Source of the DNA: Lysobacteraceae bacterium
Lineage (GTDB): Bacteria > Pseudomonadota > Gammaproteobacteria > Xanthomonadales > Rhodanobacteraceae
Length of the DNA: 40,506 nucleotides
Assembly: GCA_028871555.1 (NCBI GenBank)
Contig: JAGWNA010000021.1
Span: 1 to 40,506, forward strand
Reading direction: 5' to 3'
Positions 17,593-26,459 of this stretch are shown here, piece after piece. The notes under the pieces were generated by a model. That model was not told the DNA's origin and ran no database searches. It worked only from the letters and a program-made list of their open reading frames with translations. Position 1 is the first letter of the stretch, and every line of letters starts with the position of its first letter. Made by a program: the position numbers and the translations under genes.

Positions 17593-18966
17593 TCAATCGT
17601 GATGCAGCAGCAGTTGCATCAATGCCGCTCTCGGCAGCTTGCCGGTTTCGTTGCGCGGCAGCGCCTTGACCAGTCGCAGCGGCCGCGGCAGGAACAGCGG
17701 ATCGACCGCGCGGCGCAGCGGATCGAGAATCGCCTGCTCATCCAGCCCCGGCGCCACGACCAGCGCGGCAATCCGATGGATGCCAAGCGCATCAGCGTCA
17801 TCGAGCTGGAACACCACGCCGTCCTGCACGCCGGGAATCGCCAGCAGGCGGCGGCCGAGATCACCCAGCGAGGCGCGCTTGCCGGCGATCTCAAGCATGT
17901 CCGAATGCCGTCCGCGCAAGCGGAAGCGACGACCGCCCGCGGACAGGCTGACAATGTCAGCCAGGGTTGTCGCCACATCCAACTGCGGTGCATGGACCTG
18001 GGTGCCGTCCGGCTGTGGATGCAGATGCACGCCGTCGTACAGGTTCCAGTCCTCGTCCACAGCGGGACGGCGGCTGGCAAATACGCAGGTTTCGGTGGAA
18101 CCGAACACCTCCAGCAGAGGAGCGGCGAAACGCCGCTCGGCACGCTGCGCCAGCTCGACCGACAGCGGGGCAGTAGCCGACATCATCGCCGCGAGCGGCG
18201 GCAGCGCCATGCCCGGCTCGACCAGTGCGCGCAGGTGCACCGGCGTGGTCACCAGGACACGCGGTGCCGGCAGTGCGGCCAGCGCGGCGGCGACATCGGC
18301 CGGAAAGAACGGCCGCCCGGCATGCACGCCGATATCACCGAGCAGCGGCAGCAACACCGACATCTCCATGCCGTACATGTGCTGCGGCGGCACCGTGGCA
18401 ACCACCTCGAAATGTCGGCCGACCGCCGCGCGCAGCATGGCCAGATTGCCGGTGGTGCTGGCGTGCAGGCTGCGCCAGGTCTTCACGTTGGCGCTCGGCG
18501 TGCCGGTGGAGCCGGAGGTGTAGCCGATGACCGCCACCTGGCTGGCCGGAATCAGCGGCCACGTCGCGTCGGCTGCCAGCGATGGTGCGACGTCCAGTGC
18601 CGGCAGCTGCCGGTAGCCACGCGGTGCCGGATCGAGCACCTGCTCGCCGAGCGCGTAACAACCCGGATGCGCAGCCATGACCTCATCCACCGCCTGCGGC
18701 GCCCGCGAGGAAGGCAGCAGGTTGGCCTGGCCACGCAGCACGATCGCGCAGAAGGCGACCAGGAAGGCATAGCGGTCTTCGCACAGGTTCACCGCCGCCG
18801 CCGCCACCGGCAAGCTGGCGGCCACCTGATGCACGTGGGCCAGAAATTGTGCGGCACTGGCCGGCTCGCCGCCACGCCAGGCCAGCACCCGGCCCGGATC
18901 TGCCATGCTCAGCAGGGGTAGCCGTTGGGGCGCCTCGCGCCGGTAGATGTCATAGACGATGGCCAC
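17593..18966 (-). CDS. ANL-superfamily acyl/aryl-AMP ligase
   Basis: A 457-residue adenylate-forming enzyme, shorter than typical acyl-CoA synthetases (500-600). Motifs: P-loop TSGSTGTP at residues 150-157, followed by VKTW instead of the usual PK; GSTET; RGRHSDMLEIAGKR (hinge); and C-terminal RNETGKLPR with catalytic Lys443. The modified P-loop sequel (a lysine shifted to VKTW) recalls the AMP ligases of aryl-polyene/xanthomonadin pathways, such as 3-hydroxybenzoate:ACP ligases; that is from memory and not proven here. No ketosynthase, ACP or dehydratase genes accompany it. The GTG at 18966 has GGGAG seven bases upstream and is preferred to the longer start at 19044, which has no ribosome-binding site. 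It follows tsaC on the same strand after a 139-base gap. Confidence 0.75.
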   Translation of the reverse strand: MAIVYDIYRREAPQRLPLLSMADPGRVLAWRGGEPASAAQFLAHVHQVAASLPVAAAAVNLCEDRYAFLVAFCAIVLRGQANLLPSSRAPQAVDEVMAAHPGCYALGEQVLDPAPRGYRQLPALDVAPSLAADATWPLIPASQVAVIGYTSGSTGTPSANVKTWRSLHASTTGNLAMLRAAVGRHFEVVATVPPQHMYGMEMSVLLPLLGDIGVHAGRPFFPADVAAALAALPAPRVLVTTPVHLRALVEPGMALPPLAAMMSATAPLSVELAQRAERRFAAPLLEVFGSTETCVFASRRPAVDEDWNLYDGVHLHPQPDGTQVHAPQLDVATTLADIVSLSAGGRRFRLRGRHSDMLEIAGKRASLGDLGRRLLAIPGVQDGVVFQLDDADALGIHRIAALVVAPGLDEQAILDPLRRAVDPLFLPRPLRLVKALPRNETGKLPRAALMQLLLHHD

Positions 18967-19105
18967 GCACTGTCTCCCGAACTCTTCGACGCTCCCAGGA
19001 GCCTGTCGGGGGATAGCATCACGCCGGCCGATGAACGCAGGCATGAACAGCGCGAATCATCCCCCGCAACGGCGGTCGCATGGCAACTGCCGCCCCCCTT
19101 CGCAT

Positions 19106-19678
19106 TCAGCCGCGGATGATAGCTCCCGACAAGGCATCACGGATCACCGTAGGGCTGGCCAGTCCGCCCAGTGGGGCGTCCAGCAGTCCATCCAGCTCAT
19201 CGCCGAAATAAGTTGCCACGGTTTGCGCCGAACGTGCCGGCGGCTGGCCATGGGGGTTGGCACTGGTCGATACCAGCGCGCCGCCAAATGCACGACACAG
19301 CGCCGCGGCGGGCGCATGGGCCGTGACCCGCAACGCAATGCCGGCATGGCCGCCGACGATCCATCCGGGCGCCTCGCACGAGCGCGGGAAAATCCACGTG
19401 TTCGGCCCGGGCCAACTCGCCAGGACTTGCTGCATGACCCCGGCCGGCACCGCGTCAAGCTCGATGTATCGCTCGACCTGCTTGAAGTCCGCGGCAATCA
19501 GCAGCACGCCCTGCGCGGGCGGGCGTCGCTTCAGTGCGAGCAGCCTCTCGAACGCGATGCGGTCATGCGGATCGCAACCGAGGCCGAACACCGCCTCGGT
19601 GGGATAGGCCAGCACGCCGCCCAGGTGAAGCAGCGTCGCGGCGGCGGCAAGCTCGCCGATGTCGAAGCGTCGCAGCAC
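19106..19678 (-). CDS. tsaC: L-threonylcarbamoyladenylate synthase (TsaC/YrdC/Sua5 family)
   Basis: A 190-residue protein, the same length as E. coli TsaC. It condenses threonine, bicarbonate and ATP into threonylcarbamoyl-AMP, the donor for t6A37 in ANN-decoding tRNAs. Family features are the early GGVLAYPTEAVFGLGCD, LKRRPPAQGVLLIAA and the late VSTSANPHGQPPARS. It lacks the extra Sua5 C-terminal domain, so TsaC is the better name. The start is GTG at 19678, directly abutting the topA stop codon (TGA-GTG with no gap), which indicates translational coupling to topA. In many gammaproteobacteria tsaC is near dprA and topA as here. Confidence 0.93.
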   Translation of the reverse strand: MLRRFDIGELAAAATLLHLGGVLAYPTEAVFGLGCDPHDRIAFERLLALKRRPPAQGVLLIAADFKQVERYIELDAVPAGVMQQVLASWPGPNTWIFPRSCEAPGWIVGGHAGIALRVTAHAPAAALCRAFGGALVSTSANPHGQPPARSAQTVATYFGDELDGLLDAPLGGLASPTVIRDALSGAIIRG

Positions 19679-22180
19679 TCAGGTCTCGGGTATCGCTGCC
19701 GCTGCCTTGCCGGTCGCTGCCTTTTTGGCGGCGGTTTTCTTCGCTGTCTTCTTTTTGGCGGTGGTTTTCCCGGCAGCGGCTTTCTTTGTCGCCGGCTTCC
19801 TGGCGGCGGTTTTTTTCGCCGCTGGCGCGACTTTTTTGTCGGCGGCTTTCTTGGCAGCGGTCTTCTTGCCGAAACGGCCCTTGCGTGCCGGTGCGGCGGC
19901 GAGCAACTCCAGACACTGTGCCTCGGTCAGCGTCCCGGGTTCCTGTTCCTTCGGGATCCGTGCGTTTTTTTCGCCGTCGGTGATGTAGGCACCGTAGCGA
20001 CCGTTCAACACCTGCACGCCATTGCCGAAATCGAGGATCAGCCGATTGGCCAGCATCTGCGCCTTTTCCGCAACGATCTGCAACGCGCGCGGCAGCTCGA
20101 TCGTGTACGGATCGTCTTCGGGCTTGAGCGAGGCATAGGTGCTGCCCTGTTTGACGAACGGACCGAAACGGCCGATGCCGACGCTCACCGGCTCGCCATT
20201 TTCCGCCTCACCGAGCTGGCGCGGCATCTTGAACAGCTCCAGTGCTTCGGCCAGGGTGATCGTATGCATGCTCTGCCCGGTGCGCAGACTGGCGAATGTG
20301 GGCTTGACCTCGTCCTCCTTGGTACCGATCTGCGCGAACGGCCCGTAGCGACCGAGGCGCACCGATACCGGCTTGCCGGTTTTCGGGTCGACGCCCAGAT
20401 CGCGCGCACCGGTGGCCTCGTTGCGATCGACCGACTCGGTTTTTTCGTCCACCTGCTGCTTGAACGGCAGCCAGAAGCGTTCCATCAGCGGCACCCAGGC
20501 TTCCTCGCCGCGGCTGACTGCATCGAGTTCGTCTTCCATCTTCGCCGTGAAGTCGTAATCGACGTAGCGGGTGAAGTGCGCGGTGAGAAATTTGCTGACC
20601 GCACGACCGACGTCGCTGGGCCTGAAGCGGCGGCTGTCGAGAAAAACGTATTCGCGGTTCTGCAGCACCTGGATGATGCTGGCGTAGGTCGACGGGCGGC
20701 CGATGCCGTGTTCTTCCAGTGCCTTGACCAGGCTCGCCTCGGAATAGCGCGGCGGCGGCTCGGTGAAATGCTGCTCGGCGACGATCCCGTGCAACGGTAC
20801 CCGTTCTCCCACGACCAGGCGCGGCAGGCGGCGCCCTTCGTCGTCGTCGTCCGCCTTTTTCTGGTCGCTGCCTTCCTCGTACACGGCCAGAAAGCCCGGA
20901 TCGACCACGGTGGTGCCGCTGGCGCGGAACGAGGCATCGCCGCCGGGGACATTCTTCAGCGCGAACTCGACCGAGACGGTGTTCAGCGTGGCGTGGGTCA
21001 TCTGGCAGGCGACCGTGCGCTTCCAGATCAGCTCGTACAGCTTGCGCTGGTCGTCGTTGAGGAATGCCGCGATCGACCGGGGGGTGCGCATCGCCGAGGT
21101 CGGGCGGACCGCCTCGTGCGCTTCCTGGGCATTCTTCGACTTGGTCTTGTAGACCTGGGGCGCATCCGGCAATGCGTGCTTGCCGAAGTCGCGGGCGATC
21201 AGCTCGCGCAACTCGGCCAAGGCGTCGTCGCCGAGCATGGTGGAGTCGGTACGCATGTAGGTGATCAGGCCGACATTGCCCTCGTCGCCAAGCGCCACGC
21301 CTTCGTACAGGCCCTGCGCGATCTTCATCGTGCGGCTGGTGGTGAAGCCCAGCTTGCGCGCGGCCTCCTGCTGCAACGTCGAGGTGGTGAACGGCGCGGC
21401 CGGGCGGCGCTTGCGCTCCTTCGAGCCGACCTCGCTGACGGTGAGATGGCCGTGAGCAGCCTGCTTCAGCGCATCGCGTGCAGCCTGCGCATCGACCTCG
21501 TTGGTGAGATCGAACTGCTCGAACTTCTTGCCGTTGAGCCGGCTCAAGCGAGCCGTGAAGTCGCCTTCGGCGTGTTTGAGTTGCGCCTCGATGCTCCAGT
21601 ACTCGCGCGCGTTGAACGCCTCGATCTCTTCCTCGCGCTCGACGATCATGCGCAGCGCCGGCGATTGTACGCGGCCGGCGGACAGGCCGCGCTGCACCTT
21701 GCGCCAGAGCACCGGCGAGAGGTTGAAGCCGACCAGGTAATCCAGCGCGCGGCGGGCCTGCTGCGCATCGACCAGATCGTGCGACAGCTGCCGCGGCGCG
21801 GCCACGGCGGCCTTGATCGCCTTCGGCGTGATCTCGGAGAACACCACCCGATGCGTCCGCTTGCCCTCGGCCAGGCCGCGTTCCTTCAGGATCTCGCTGA
21901 TGTGCCACGAGATCGCCTCGCCTTCGCGATCCAGATCGGTCGCCAGATAGATGTCGTCGGCCAGCCTGGCGGCCTTGGCAATCGCATCGACATGCTTCTG
22001 ATTGCGCTCGATCACCTCGTAGGCCATGGCGAAACCGTGCTCGGTGTCGACCGCGCCTTCCTTCGGTTTCAGGTCACGGACGTGACCGTAGGAGGCGAGA
22101 ACCTGGAAGTCCTTGCCGAGGTATTTGTTGATCGTCTTGGCCTTGGCCGGCGATTCGACAATGAGGAGGTTTTTTGCCAT
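19679..22180 (-). CDS. topA: DNA topoisomerase I (type IA) with lysine/alanine-rich tail
   Basis: An 833-residue enzyme that relaxes negative supercoils. The Toprim domain starts at the N terminus (MAKNLLIVESPAKAKTI); the active-site tyrosine is Tyr308 in ITYMRTDST. The C-terminal part has topoisomerase repeat domains (GRYGPFAQIG, GRFGPFVKQG, GRYGAYITDG) instead of tetracysteine zinc ribbons; only isolated cysteines occur. From about residue 767 the protein ends in a 67-residue Lys/Ala-rich tail resembling histone H1-like sequences, likely adding DNA affinity. The start is ATG at 22180; the open frame extends upstream to 22327 but that part overlaps dprA and is unlike the family. It is followed without a gap by tsaC and preceded by dprA. 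No smg (DUF494) gene lies between dprA and topA. Confidence 0.96.
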   Translation of the reverse strand: MAKNLLIVESPAKAKTINKYLGKDFQVLASYGHVRDLKPKEGAVDTEHGFAMAYEVIERNQKHVDAIAKAARLADDIYLATDLDREGEAISWHISEILKERGLAEGKRTHRVVFSEITPKAIKAAVAAPRQLSHDLVDAQQARRALDYLVGFNLSPVLWRKVQRGLSAGRVQSPALRMIVEREEEIEAFNAREYWSIEAQLKHAEGDFTARLSRLNGKKFEQFDLTNEVDAQAARDALKQAAHGHLTVSEVGSKERKRRPAAPFTTSTLQQEAARKLGFTTSRTMKIAQGLYEGVALGDEGNVGLITYMRTDSTMLGDDALAELRELIARDFGKHALPDAPQVYKTKSKNAQEAHEAVRPTSAMRTPRSIAAFLNDDQRKLYELIWKRTVACQMTHATLNTVSVEFALKNVPGGDASFRASGTTVVDPGFLAVYEEGSDQKKADDDDEGRRLPRLVVGERVPLHGIVAEQHFTEPPPRYSEASLVKALEEHGIGRPSTYASIIQVLQNREYVFLDSRRFRPSDVGRAVSKFLTAHFTRYVDYDFTAKMEDELDAVSRGEEAWVPLMERFWLPFKQQVDEKTESVDRNEATGARDLGVDPKTGKPVSVRLGRYGPFAQIGTKEDEVKPTFASLRTGQSMHTITLAEALELFKMPRQLGEAENGEPVSVGIGRFGPFVKQGSTYASLKPEDDPYTIELPRALQIVAEKAQMLANRLILDFGNGVQVLNGRYGAYITDGEKNARIPKEQEPGTLTEAQCLELLAAAPARKGRFGKKTAAKKAADKKVAPAAKKTAARKPATKKAAAGKTTAKKKTAKKTAAKKAATGKAAAAIPET

Positions 22181-22310
22181 CTGGCTGGATTTCCGCAAAC
22201 GGGCCACCGTCGTCAGGCGACGGACGCATATATCTAGTTGAGCCATGCCGCCGCGTCGCATGTCAAGCGCGAGCGTGCCAGACGCGACGGTTGCAACGCA
22301 TTGCAACCGG

Positions 22311-23495
22311 TCAATGGCCGACCGCACTATCCGGCAACCGCTGGTAGCGGTTGCCTGGCAAAGCCTCGATCCGGGCCTCCAGTTCCAGCATCAACAACAT
22401 CGAGGACAATGCGGCTGCCGACTGTCCGGTGCGCTGAACAAGTTCGTCCATTGTCGCCGATTCATGGCCGATTTCGGCCAATAATCGCTGATATTCCGGA
22501 TCTTTCTGCCAAGCAGGGCACGCCGCCGGACGCTTTGAAGCTGCTGCTTCCACACTTCGCCGAGGCGTTTCGCTGGCCGCCGCGGGCTCCAGCCGCGCCG
22601 CCAGTTCAGTACCAAGCATGCGCGCTGCGGGCGCCAATGTCTCGATTATCTCGGCAGCGCCTTCCACCAATCGCGCACCATCGCGAATCAGGCGATGGCA
22701 ACCGCGAGCCAAGGGATTGTGGATCGACCCCGGCAGCGCGAACACCTCCCGCCCCTGTTCGCCGGCCAGACGCGCGGTGATCAGCGAGCCCGATTTCAGC
22801 CCGGCCTCGACCACCAGCGTACCCAGCGCCAGCCCGGCAATGATGCGGTTGCGCCGCGGAAAGTGATCGGCACGTGCCGGCGTGCCGGGCGGAAACTCGC
22901 TGATCAGCGCGCCGTGCTCGGCGATTCGCCGGGCCAGCGCATGATGCTTGCGCGGATACACCCGATCCGGCCCGGTACCCATCACCGCCAACGTCATCGC
23001 ACCGGCATCCAGCGCCGCCAGATGGGCGGCACCGTCGATGCCATCGGCCATGCCGCTGGTGATCGCGAACCCGGCCTGCACTAGCGCCACGGCAAACGCA
23101 CGGGCATGAGCCAGCCCGGTGGCACTGGCGCTGCGCGCGCCGACAATCGCCACCTGCGGGTACAGCGGCAGGCTCGCTTCGCCGACCACGAACAGCGTGG
23201 CGGGCGGCTGCGGGATATGTTCCAGTTGCGGCGGGAAATCCGCATCAGTGCACCGAAGCAGCCGATGACCGGGCGCATCCAGCCACGCCAGATCGGCGGC
23301 CAGTCGAGCCTCATCCGGTCGCTCCAGCCAGTGGCGCGCCGGCTCGCCGAGTGGTGCCGGACAAGCTCTGAGCCGTTCCAGTGCCACACCGATGTTTCCT
23401 TCAGCCGCATCCAGTCGCTCGCGCAGCCCACCCGGACCCAGGCCGGGCGTGCGCAGGGCTATCAGCCACGCACGCTGTTCGTCGCTCTCGTTCAT
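22311..23495 (-). CDS. dprA: DNA-processing protein DprA (Smf)
   Basis: A 394-residue protein that binds incoming single-stranded DNA and loads RecA in natural transformation. The Rossmann-like core shows VAIVGARSASATG, SGMADGIDGAAH and FPRRNRIIAGL, plus GSLITARLAGEQGREVFALPG; these are the DprA family signatures. The N-terminal 100 residues resemble the SAM-like domain, and the C-terminal 60 residues resemble the winged-helix DML1-like module (QRLLAEIGHESATMDEL). ATG at 23495 matches the family start. It lies 82 bases downstream of the LysM gene and about 130 bases before topA; the order LysM-dprA-topA-tsaC is seen in related gammaproteobacteria. Presence of intact dprA is consistent with competence, but other competence genes are not in this window. 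Confidence 0.95.
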   Translation of the reverse strand: MNESDEQRAWLIALRTPGLGPGGLRERLDAAEGNIGVALERLRACPAPLGEPARHWLERPDEARLAADLAWLDAPGHRLLRCTDADFPPQLEHIPQPPATLFVVGEASLPLYPQVAIVGARSASATGLAHARAFAVALVQAGFAITSGMADGIDGAAHLAALDAGAMTLAVMGTGPDRVYPRKHHALARRIAEHGALISEFPPGTPARADHFPRRNRIIAGLALGTLVVEAGLKSGSLITARLAGEQGREVFALPGSIHNPLARGCHRLIRDGARLVEGAAEIIETLAPAARMLGTELAARLEPAAASETPRRSVEAAASKRPAACPAWQKDPEYQRLLAEIGHESATMDELVQRTGQSAAALSSMLLMLELEARIEALPGNRYQRLPDSAVGH

Positions 23496-23577
23496 GCATT
23501 CAGTTTACGGAGCAAAGCCATACAGAAACGGCGCGGTGATGGCCGCGCCGTGCTGTAGGAAAAGGCCGATAGCTCCG

Positions 23578-24702
23578 CTATTCGGGCATGCGCAGGCGGT
23601 TGCCGATATGCACGGGTCGCAAGCCGTCCATGATCAGGCCGTAGCTGACCCGGTCGAACGTGCGGAACACCATCACGTGCCCGACGTACTCGTCCGGCAG
23701 GGTGACCCTCTTGCCGAAACTGCGCCTCATGCTGTTGCTGGCCACGTCGTCATGGATGTTTTCGCCGGGCTCGTAGATCGTGAAGGTCTGACCATTGTCG
23801 ACACCGTCCCTGGCACCGATCGACAATGCCACCACCTGACGCGAGCCGGCTGCGTCCAGCGCATCGGCAAACGCGATCACGCGGGCGTTGGCCGGCACCG
23901 ACTTCGGTGCGTGCGGATAGTAGTACGGGTCATACGGCGTATCGTCGATCGGCATGATGCGATCGCCCGTGCGGATTTCCTTGGTCGAATCGAGCAGCAG
24001 CAGGGTGGATGGATCGCCCATGCGCAACGTCTCGGCGGTACCGATCACGCTGACCTCGACGCCAAGATCCTCACCGCGACCGTAATGGCCGTCGTTGCGG
24101 GAGTCCTCGCTCCACGGCGCATCGACCATGGCCGCATTGCTGTCCAGCAGGTGACCGGCGATGTCGGCATGACTCGGGTCGCCCTGGTCGAACCCCCGGA
24201 ATATGTGGCTTGGCCGCACGATCGCCCAGCGTTGGCCTGGCTCCCCCTGCAGGCCGCGCACATAGATGTTCTGGCCCACGGTACCGCGCAGGCGGGCCTC
24301 TTCCAGGCCGACCACATACGGCGCGGAACTGACGGCTTTCGAATCCATGACGCGCATGTCCTTGAGGAACATGCGCAGTTCGGACAACGGAATCGCCGGG
24401 ACCGCTTCGCCTTCGGCGTGCACGCGCGGCTGCAGGGTCAATCCCGGTCCGCCATTGATGAAGGACAGATTGAGCACGTCGCCGGGATAGATAAGATGCG
24501 GGTTGTGCACCTGCGGATTGGCCTGCCAGATTTCCGGCCACAGCCATGGCTTGGAAAGGAATCTGGCGGAAATATCCCAAAGGGTGTCGCCTCGACGCAC
24601 GGTATAGTTGTCGGGGTGATCGGTTCGCAGTTGCACACCCGCCGCGTAGACAACGACGGTGACCAGCATGCCGGCCAGCAACAGGATAATTTTTCTGATC
24701 AT
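23578..24702 (-). CDS. LysM-domain envelope protein
   Basis: A 374-residue exported protein. Residues 1-21 form a hydrophobic signal or anchor (MIRKIILLLAGMLVTVVVYA), followed by one LysM domain near residues 30-75 (YTVRRGDTLWDIS and NPHLIYPGDVLNL) that binds peptidoglycan. The remaining 300 residues are beta-rich with no domain I can name; they include a DPYYYPH motif. In gammaproteobacteria a protein of this kind usually sits next to dprA and opposite def, as here. A role in peptidoglycan contact or outer-membrane stability is inferred. ATG at 24702 is chosen because it puts the signal peptide first; in-frame sequence upstream to 25302 would overlap def. A purine stretch lies upstream of the start. 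Confidence 0.88.
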   Translation of the reverse strand: MIRKIILLLAGMLVTVVVYAAGVQLRTDHPDNYTVRRGDTLWDISARFLSKPWLWPEIWQANPQVHNPHLIYPGDVLNLSFINGGPGLTLQPRVHAEGEAVPAIPLSELRMFLKDMRVMDSKAVSSAPYVVGLEEARLRGTVGQNIYVRGLQGEPGQRWAIVRPSHIFRGFDQGDPSHADIAGHLLDSNAAMVDAPWSEDSRNDGHYGRGEDLGVEVSVIGTAETLRMGDPSTLLLLDSTKEIRTGDRIMPIDDTPYDPYYYPHAPKSVPANARVIAFADALDAAGSRQVVALSIGARDGVDNGQTFTIYEPGENIHDDVASNSMRRSFGKRVTLPDEYVGHVMVFRTFDRVSYGLIMDGLRPVHIGNRLRMPE

Positions 24703-24736
24703 TGGCGGGAATCCCCCTTCCCCAGGTGCTCGGCCG

Positions 24737-24764
24737 AGTGTAACCGAATGGTTAATGCGCGCAA
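24737..24764 (-). promoter_or_regulatory. Probable sigma-70 promoter of the LysM-dprA-topA-tsaC run
   Basis: On the minus strand TTGCGC (24764-24759), a 16-base spacer and TACACT (24742-24737) lie upstream of the LysM start at 24702, giving a leader of about 25-30 bases. TTGCGC is a weak match to the -35 consensus. Confidence 0.4.
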
Positions 24765-24811
24765 CAGGCGCGAGTTGGCAAAAATCGACTGCACACACAT
24801 GGTTGCCGTCG

Positions 24812-24817
24812 TACAAT
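24812..24817 (+). promoter_or_regulatory. Possible -10 box of the def-fmt-rsmB operon
   Basis: TACAAT lies 74 bases before the def ATG in the 189-base divergent gap shared with the LysM gene. No good -35 hexamer is seen at the usual spacing. Confidence 0.4.
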
Positions 24818-24891
24818 GAGAAACATTCTAGATCGCGTCGGGGTGGATTTTTACCGATCCGCCCGCATTTTCCGACGCCGAGGTGAAATCC

Positions 24892-25401
24892 ATGTCCCAG
24901 CTGCCCATTCTTGAATTCCCCGACCCCCGCTTGCGCATCCGCGCCGAACCCGTCACTGCATTCGACGCCGAGCTCAGGCAGTTCGTCGCCGACATGCTCG
25001 AAACCATGTATACCGCCAATGGCGTCGGGCTGGCGGCGACCCAGGTCAACGTGCACCGGCGCGTGCTGGTCGCCGACATGAGCGACGATCGTCAGCAACC
25101 GCTGGTCCTGATCAATGCGCAGATCCTCGAAAAGGAGGGCTCGCAGGTCTACCAGGAAGGCTGCCTGTCGTTTCCCGGCCTGTATGCCGATGTCACCCGC
25201 GCGCTGAAAGTGAAGGTCAAGGCCCGGGATGTCGACGGCAACGAGGTCGTCGTCGAGGCCGAAGGCCCGCTGGCCGTATGCATCCAGCACGAGCTGGACC
25301 ATCTGGACGGCAAGGTGTTCGTCGACTATCTGTCTTCGCTCAAGCGTGCGCTGCTGCTGAAGCGGCTGGACAAGCAGCGCAAACAGGCGGCGAGCGCTTG
25401 A
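24892..25401 (+). CDS. def: Peptide deformylase
   Basis: A 169-residue metalloprotease (same length as E. coli PDF) that removes the formyl group from N-formylmethionine of nascent proteins at the ribosome. All three motifs are present: GVGLAATQ at residues 44-51, EGCLS with metal ligand Cys91, and QHELDH with His133, Glu134 and His137; each falls one residue after its E. coli counterpart. ATG at 24892 has GAGGTGA about eight bases upstream and is preferred to the in-frame GTG at 24883, which lies inside that ribosome-binding site. First gene of def-fmt-rsmB: its stop codon overlaps the fmt start. Confidence 0.97.
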   Translation: MSQLPILEFPDPRLRIRAEPVTAFDAELRQFVADMLETMYTANGVGLAATQVNVHRRVLVADMSDDRQQPLVLINAQILEKEGSQVYQEGCLSFPGLYADVTRALKVKVKARDVDGNEVVVEAEGPLAVCIQHELDHLDGKVFVDYLSSLKRALLLKRLDKQRKQAASA

Positions 25402-26366
25402 GCCCTGCGGTATTGCGCGAACGCCCGCTGCGTCTGGTTTTCGCCGGTACGCCCGAGTTCGCCGTGTCGTGCCTGGACGCCTGTCTCGCCAGTGGCGCCA
25501 TGGTGGTGGCGGTCTATACCCAACCCGATCGCCCGGCCGGCCGCGGCCGCCGGCTCACGCCGAGCCCGGTCAAGCAGGCGGCGCTCGACGCCGGCCTCCC
25601 GGTCGAACAACCCGATTCGCTGAAATCCGCTGCCGCCCGCGCGACGCTGGCGGCGTACCGGCCCGACCTGCTGGTGGTGGTCGCCTACGGCCTGATCCTG
25701 CCGCGCCCGGTACTGGCGATGCCGCGTCTGGGTTGCTGGAACGTGCACGCCAGCCTGCTGCCGCGCTGGCGAGGCGCGGCGCCGATCCAGCGCGCGATCC
25801 TCGCTGGCGACGAGGAAAGCGGGGTCGATCTGATGCAGATGGAGGCCGGCCTGGATACCGGTCCGATCCTGCTGGAACGCCGCACGCCGATTGCCCGCGA
25901 GGACACCGGCGGCACGCTGCACGATCGCCTGTCGGCACTGGGTGCCGAGGTGCTGGCCGACGGACTTGCCCGGCTGCTGGCAGGCGCCTCCCTGCCGGCC
26001 CGCGCGCAGGACGAGTCCGGCGTCGTCTATGCGCACAAGCTGGAGAAATCCGAGGCAAGGCTGGATTTCAGCCGGCCGGCGCACGAACTCGAACGCCAGG
26101 TACGCGCATTCGATCCGTGGCCGGTCGCCGAAGCGCAGATCGCCGGCGAACCGCTGCGGATATGGGCCGCGCGCGCGATCGGCCTGGACCATCACGCGGC
26201 CCCGGGCAGCCTGGTGGCGGCCAGCCGCGCCGGCATCGATCTGGCCTGCGGCGAGGGCGCCCTGCGTATCACCGCACTGCAGCGTGCCGGCGGCAAGCGC
26301 ATCGGCGCGCTTGATTACCTCAACGCACGACCCGAACTGCTGCGCTCGCGGTGCGAGCCGACCTGA
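25398..26366 (+). CDS. fmt: Methionyl-tRNA formyltransferase
   Basis: A 322-residue enzyme (E. coli 315) that transfers the formyl group of 10-formyltetrahydrofolate to initiator Met-tRNA. It has the N-terminal FAGTPEF, the catalytic NVHASLLP with Asn115 and His117, and Asp153 in [10 protein letters not shown], each offset by nine from E. coli. A C-terminal OB-like tRNA-binding domain is present. No ATG or GTG lies near the conserved start; the best candidate is TTG at 25398, whose TG is shared with the TGA stop of def (TTGA). This would couple the two genes translationally. A second in-frame TTG at 25413 is possible. Upstream in-frame sequence lies inside def and is a chance frame. Confidence 0.94.
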   Translation: MSPAVLRERPLRLVFAGTPEFAVSCLDACLASGAMVVAVYTQPDRPAGRGRRLTPSPVKQAALDAGLPVEQPDSLKSAAARATLAAYRPDLLVVVAYGLILPRPVLAMPRLGCWNVHASLLPRWRGAAPIQRAILAGDEESGVDLMQMEAGLDTGPILLERRTPIAREDTGGTLHDRLSALGAEVLADGLARLLAGASLPARAQDESGVVYAHKLEKSEARLDFSRPAHELERQVRAFDPWPVAEAQIAGEPLRIWAARAIGLDHHAAPGSLVAASRAGIDLACGEGALRITALQRAGGKRIGALDYLNARPELLRSRCEPT

Positions 26367-26459
26367 GATGGCCGCGTGGACGCATCGACCGGCCCGCACG
26401 GCGCCGGCCGCTCCTCGCCCCACCGGCGCAAGGCATGCGCAGCGGGGAGGGTGCCCGGC

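Noticed and set aside
19680..19890. Repetitive pyrimidine-rich plus-strand sequence as a tandem repeat or CRISPR
   Set aside because: It encodes the Lys/Ala tail of TopA on the other strand; the units are irregular and have no spacers.
18959..22237. 1092-codon open frame opposite tsaC and topA
   Set aside because: It spans the antisense of two well-supported genes and has shadow-type composition; length alone is not evidence in DNA this GC-rich.
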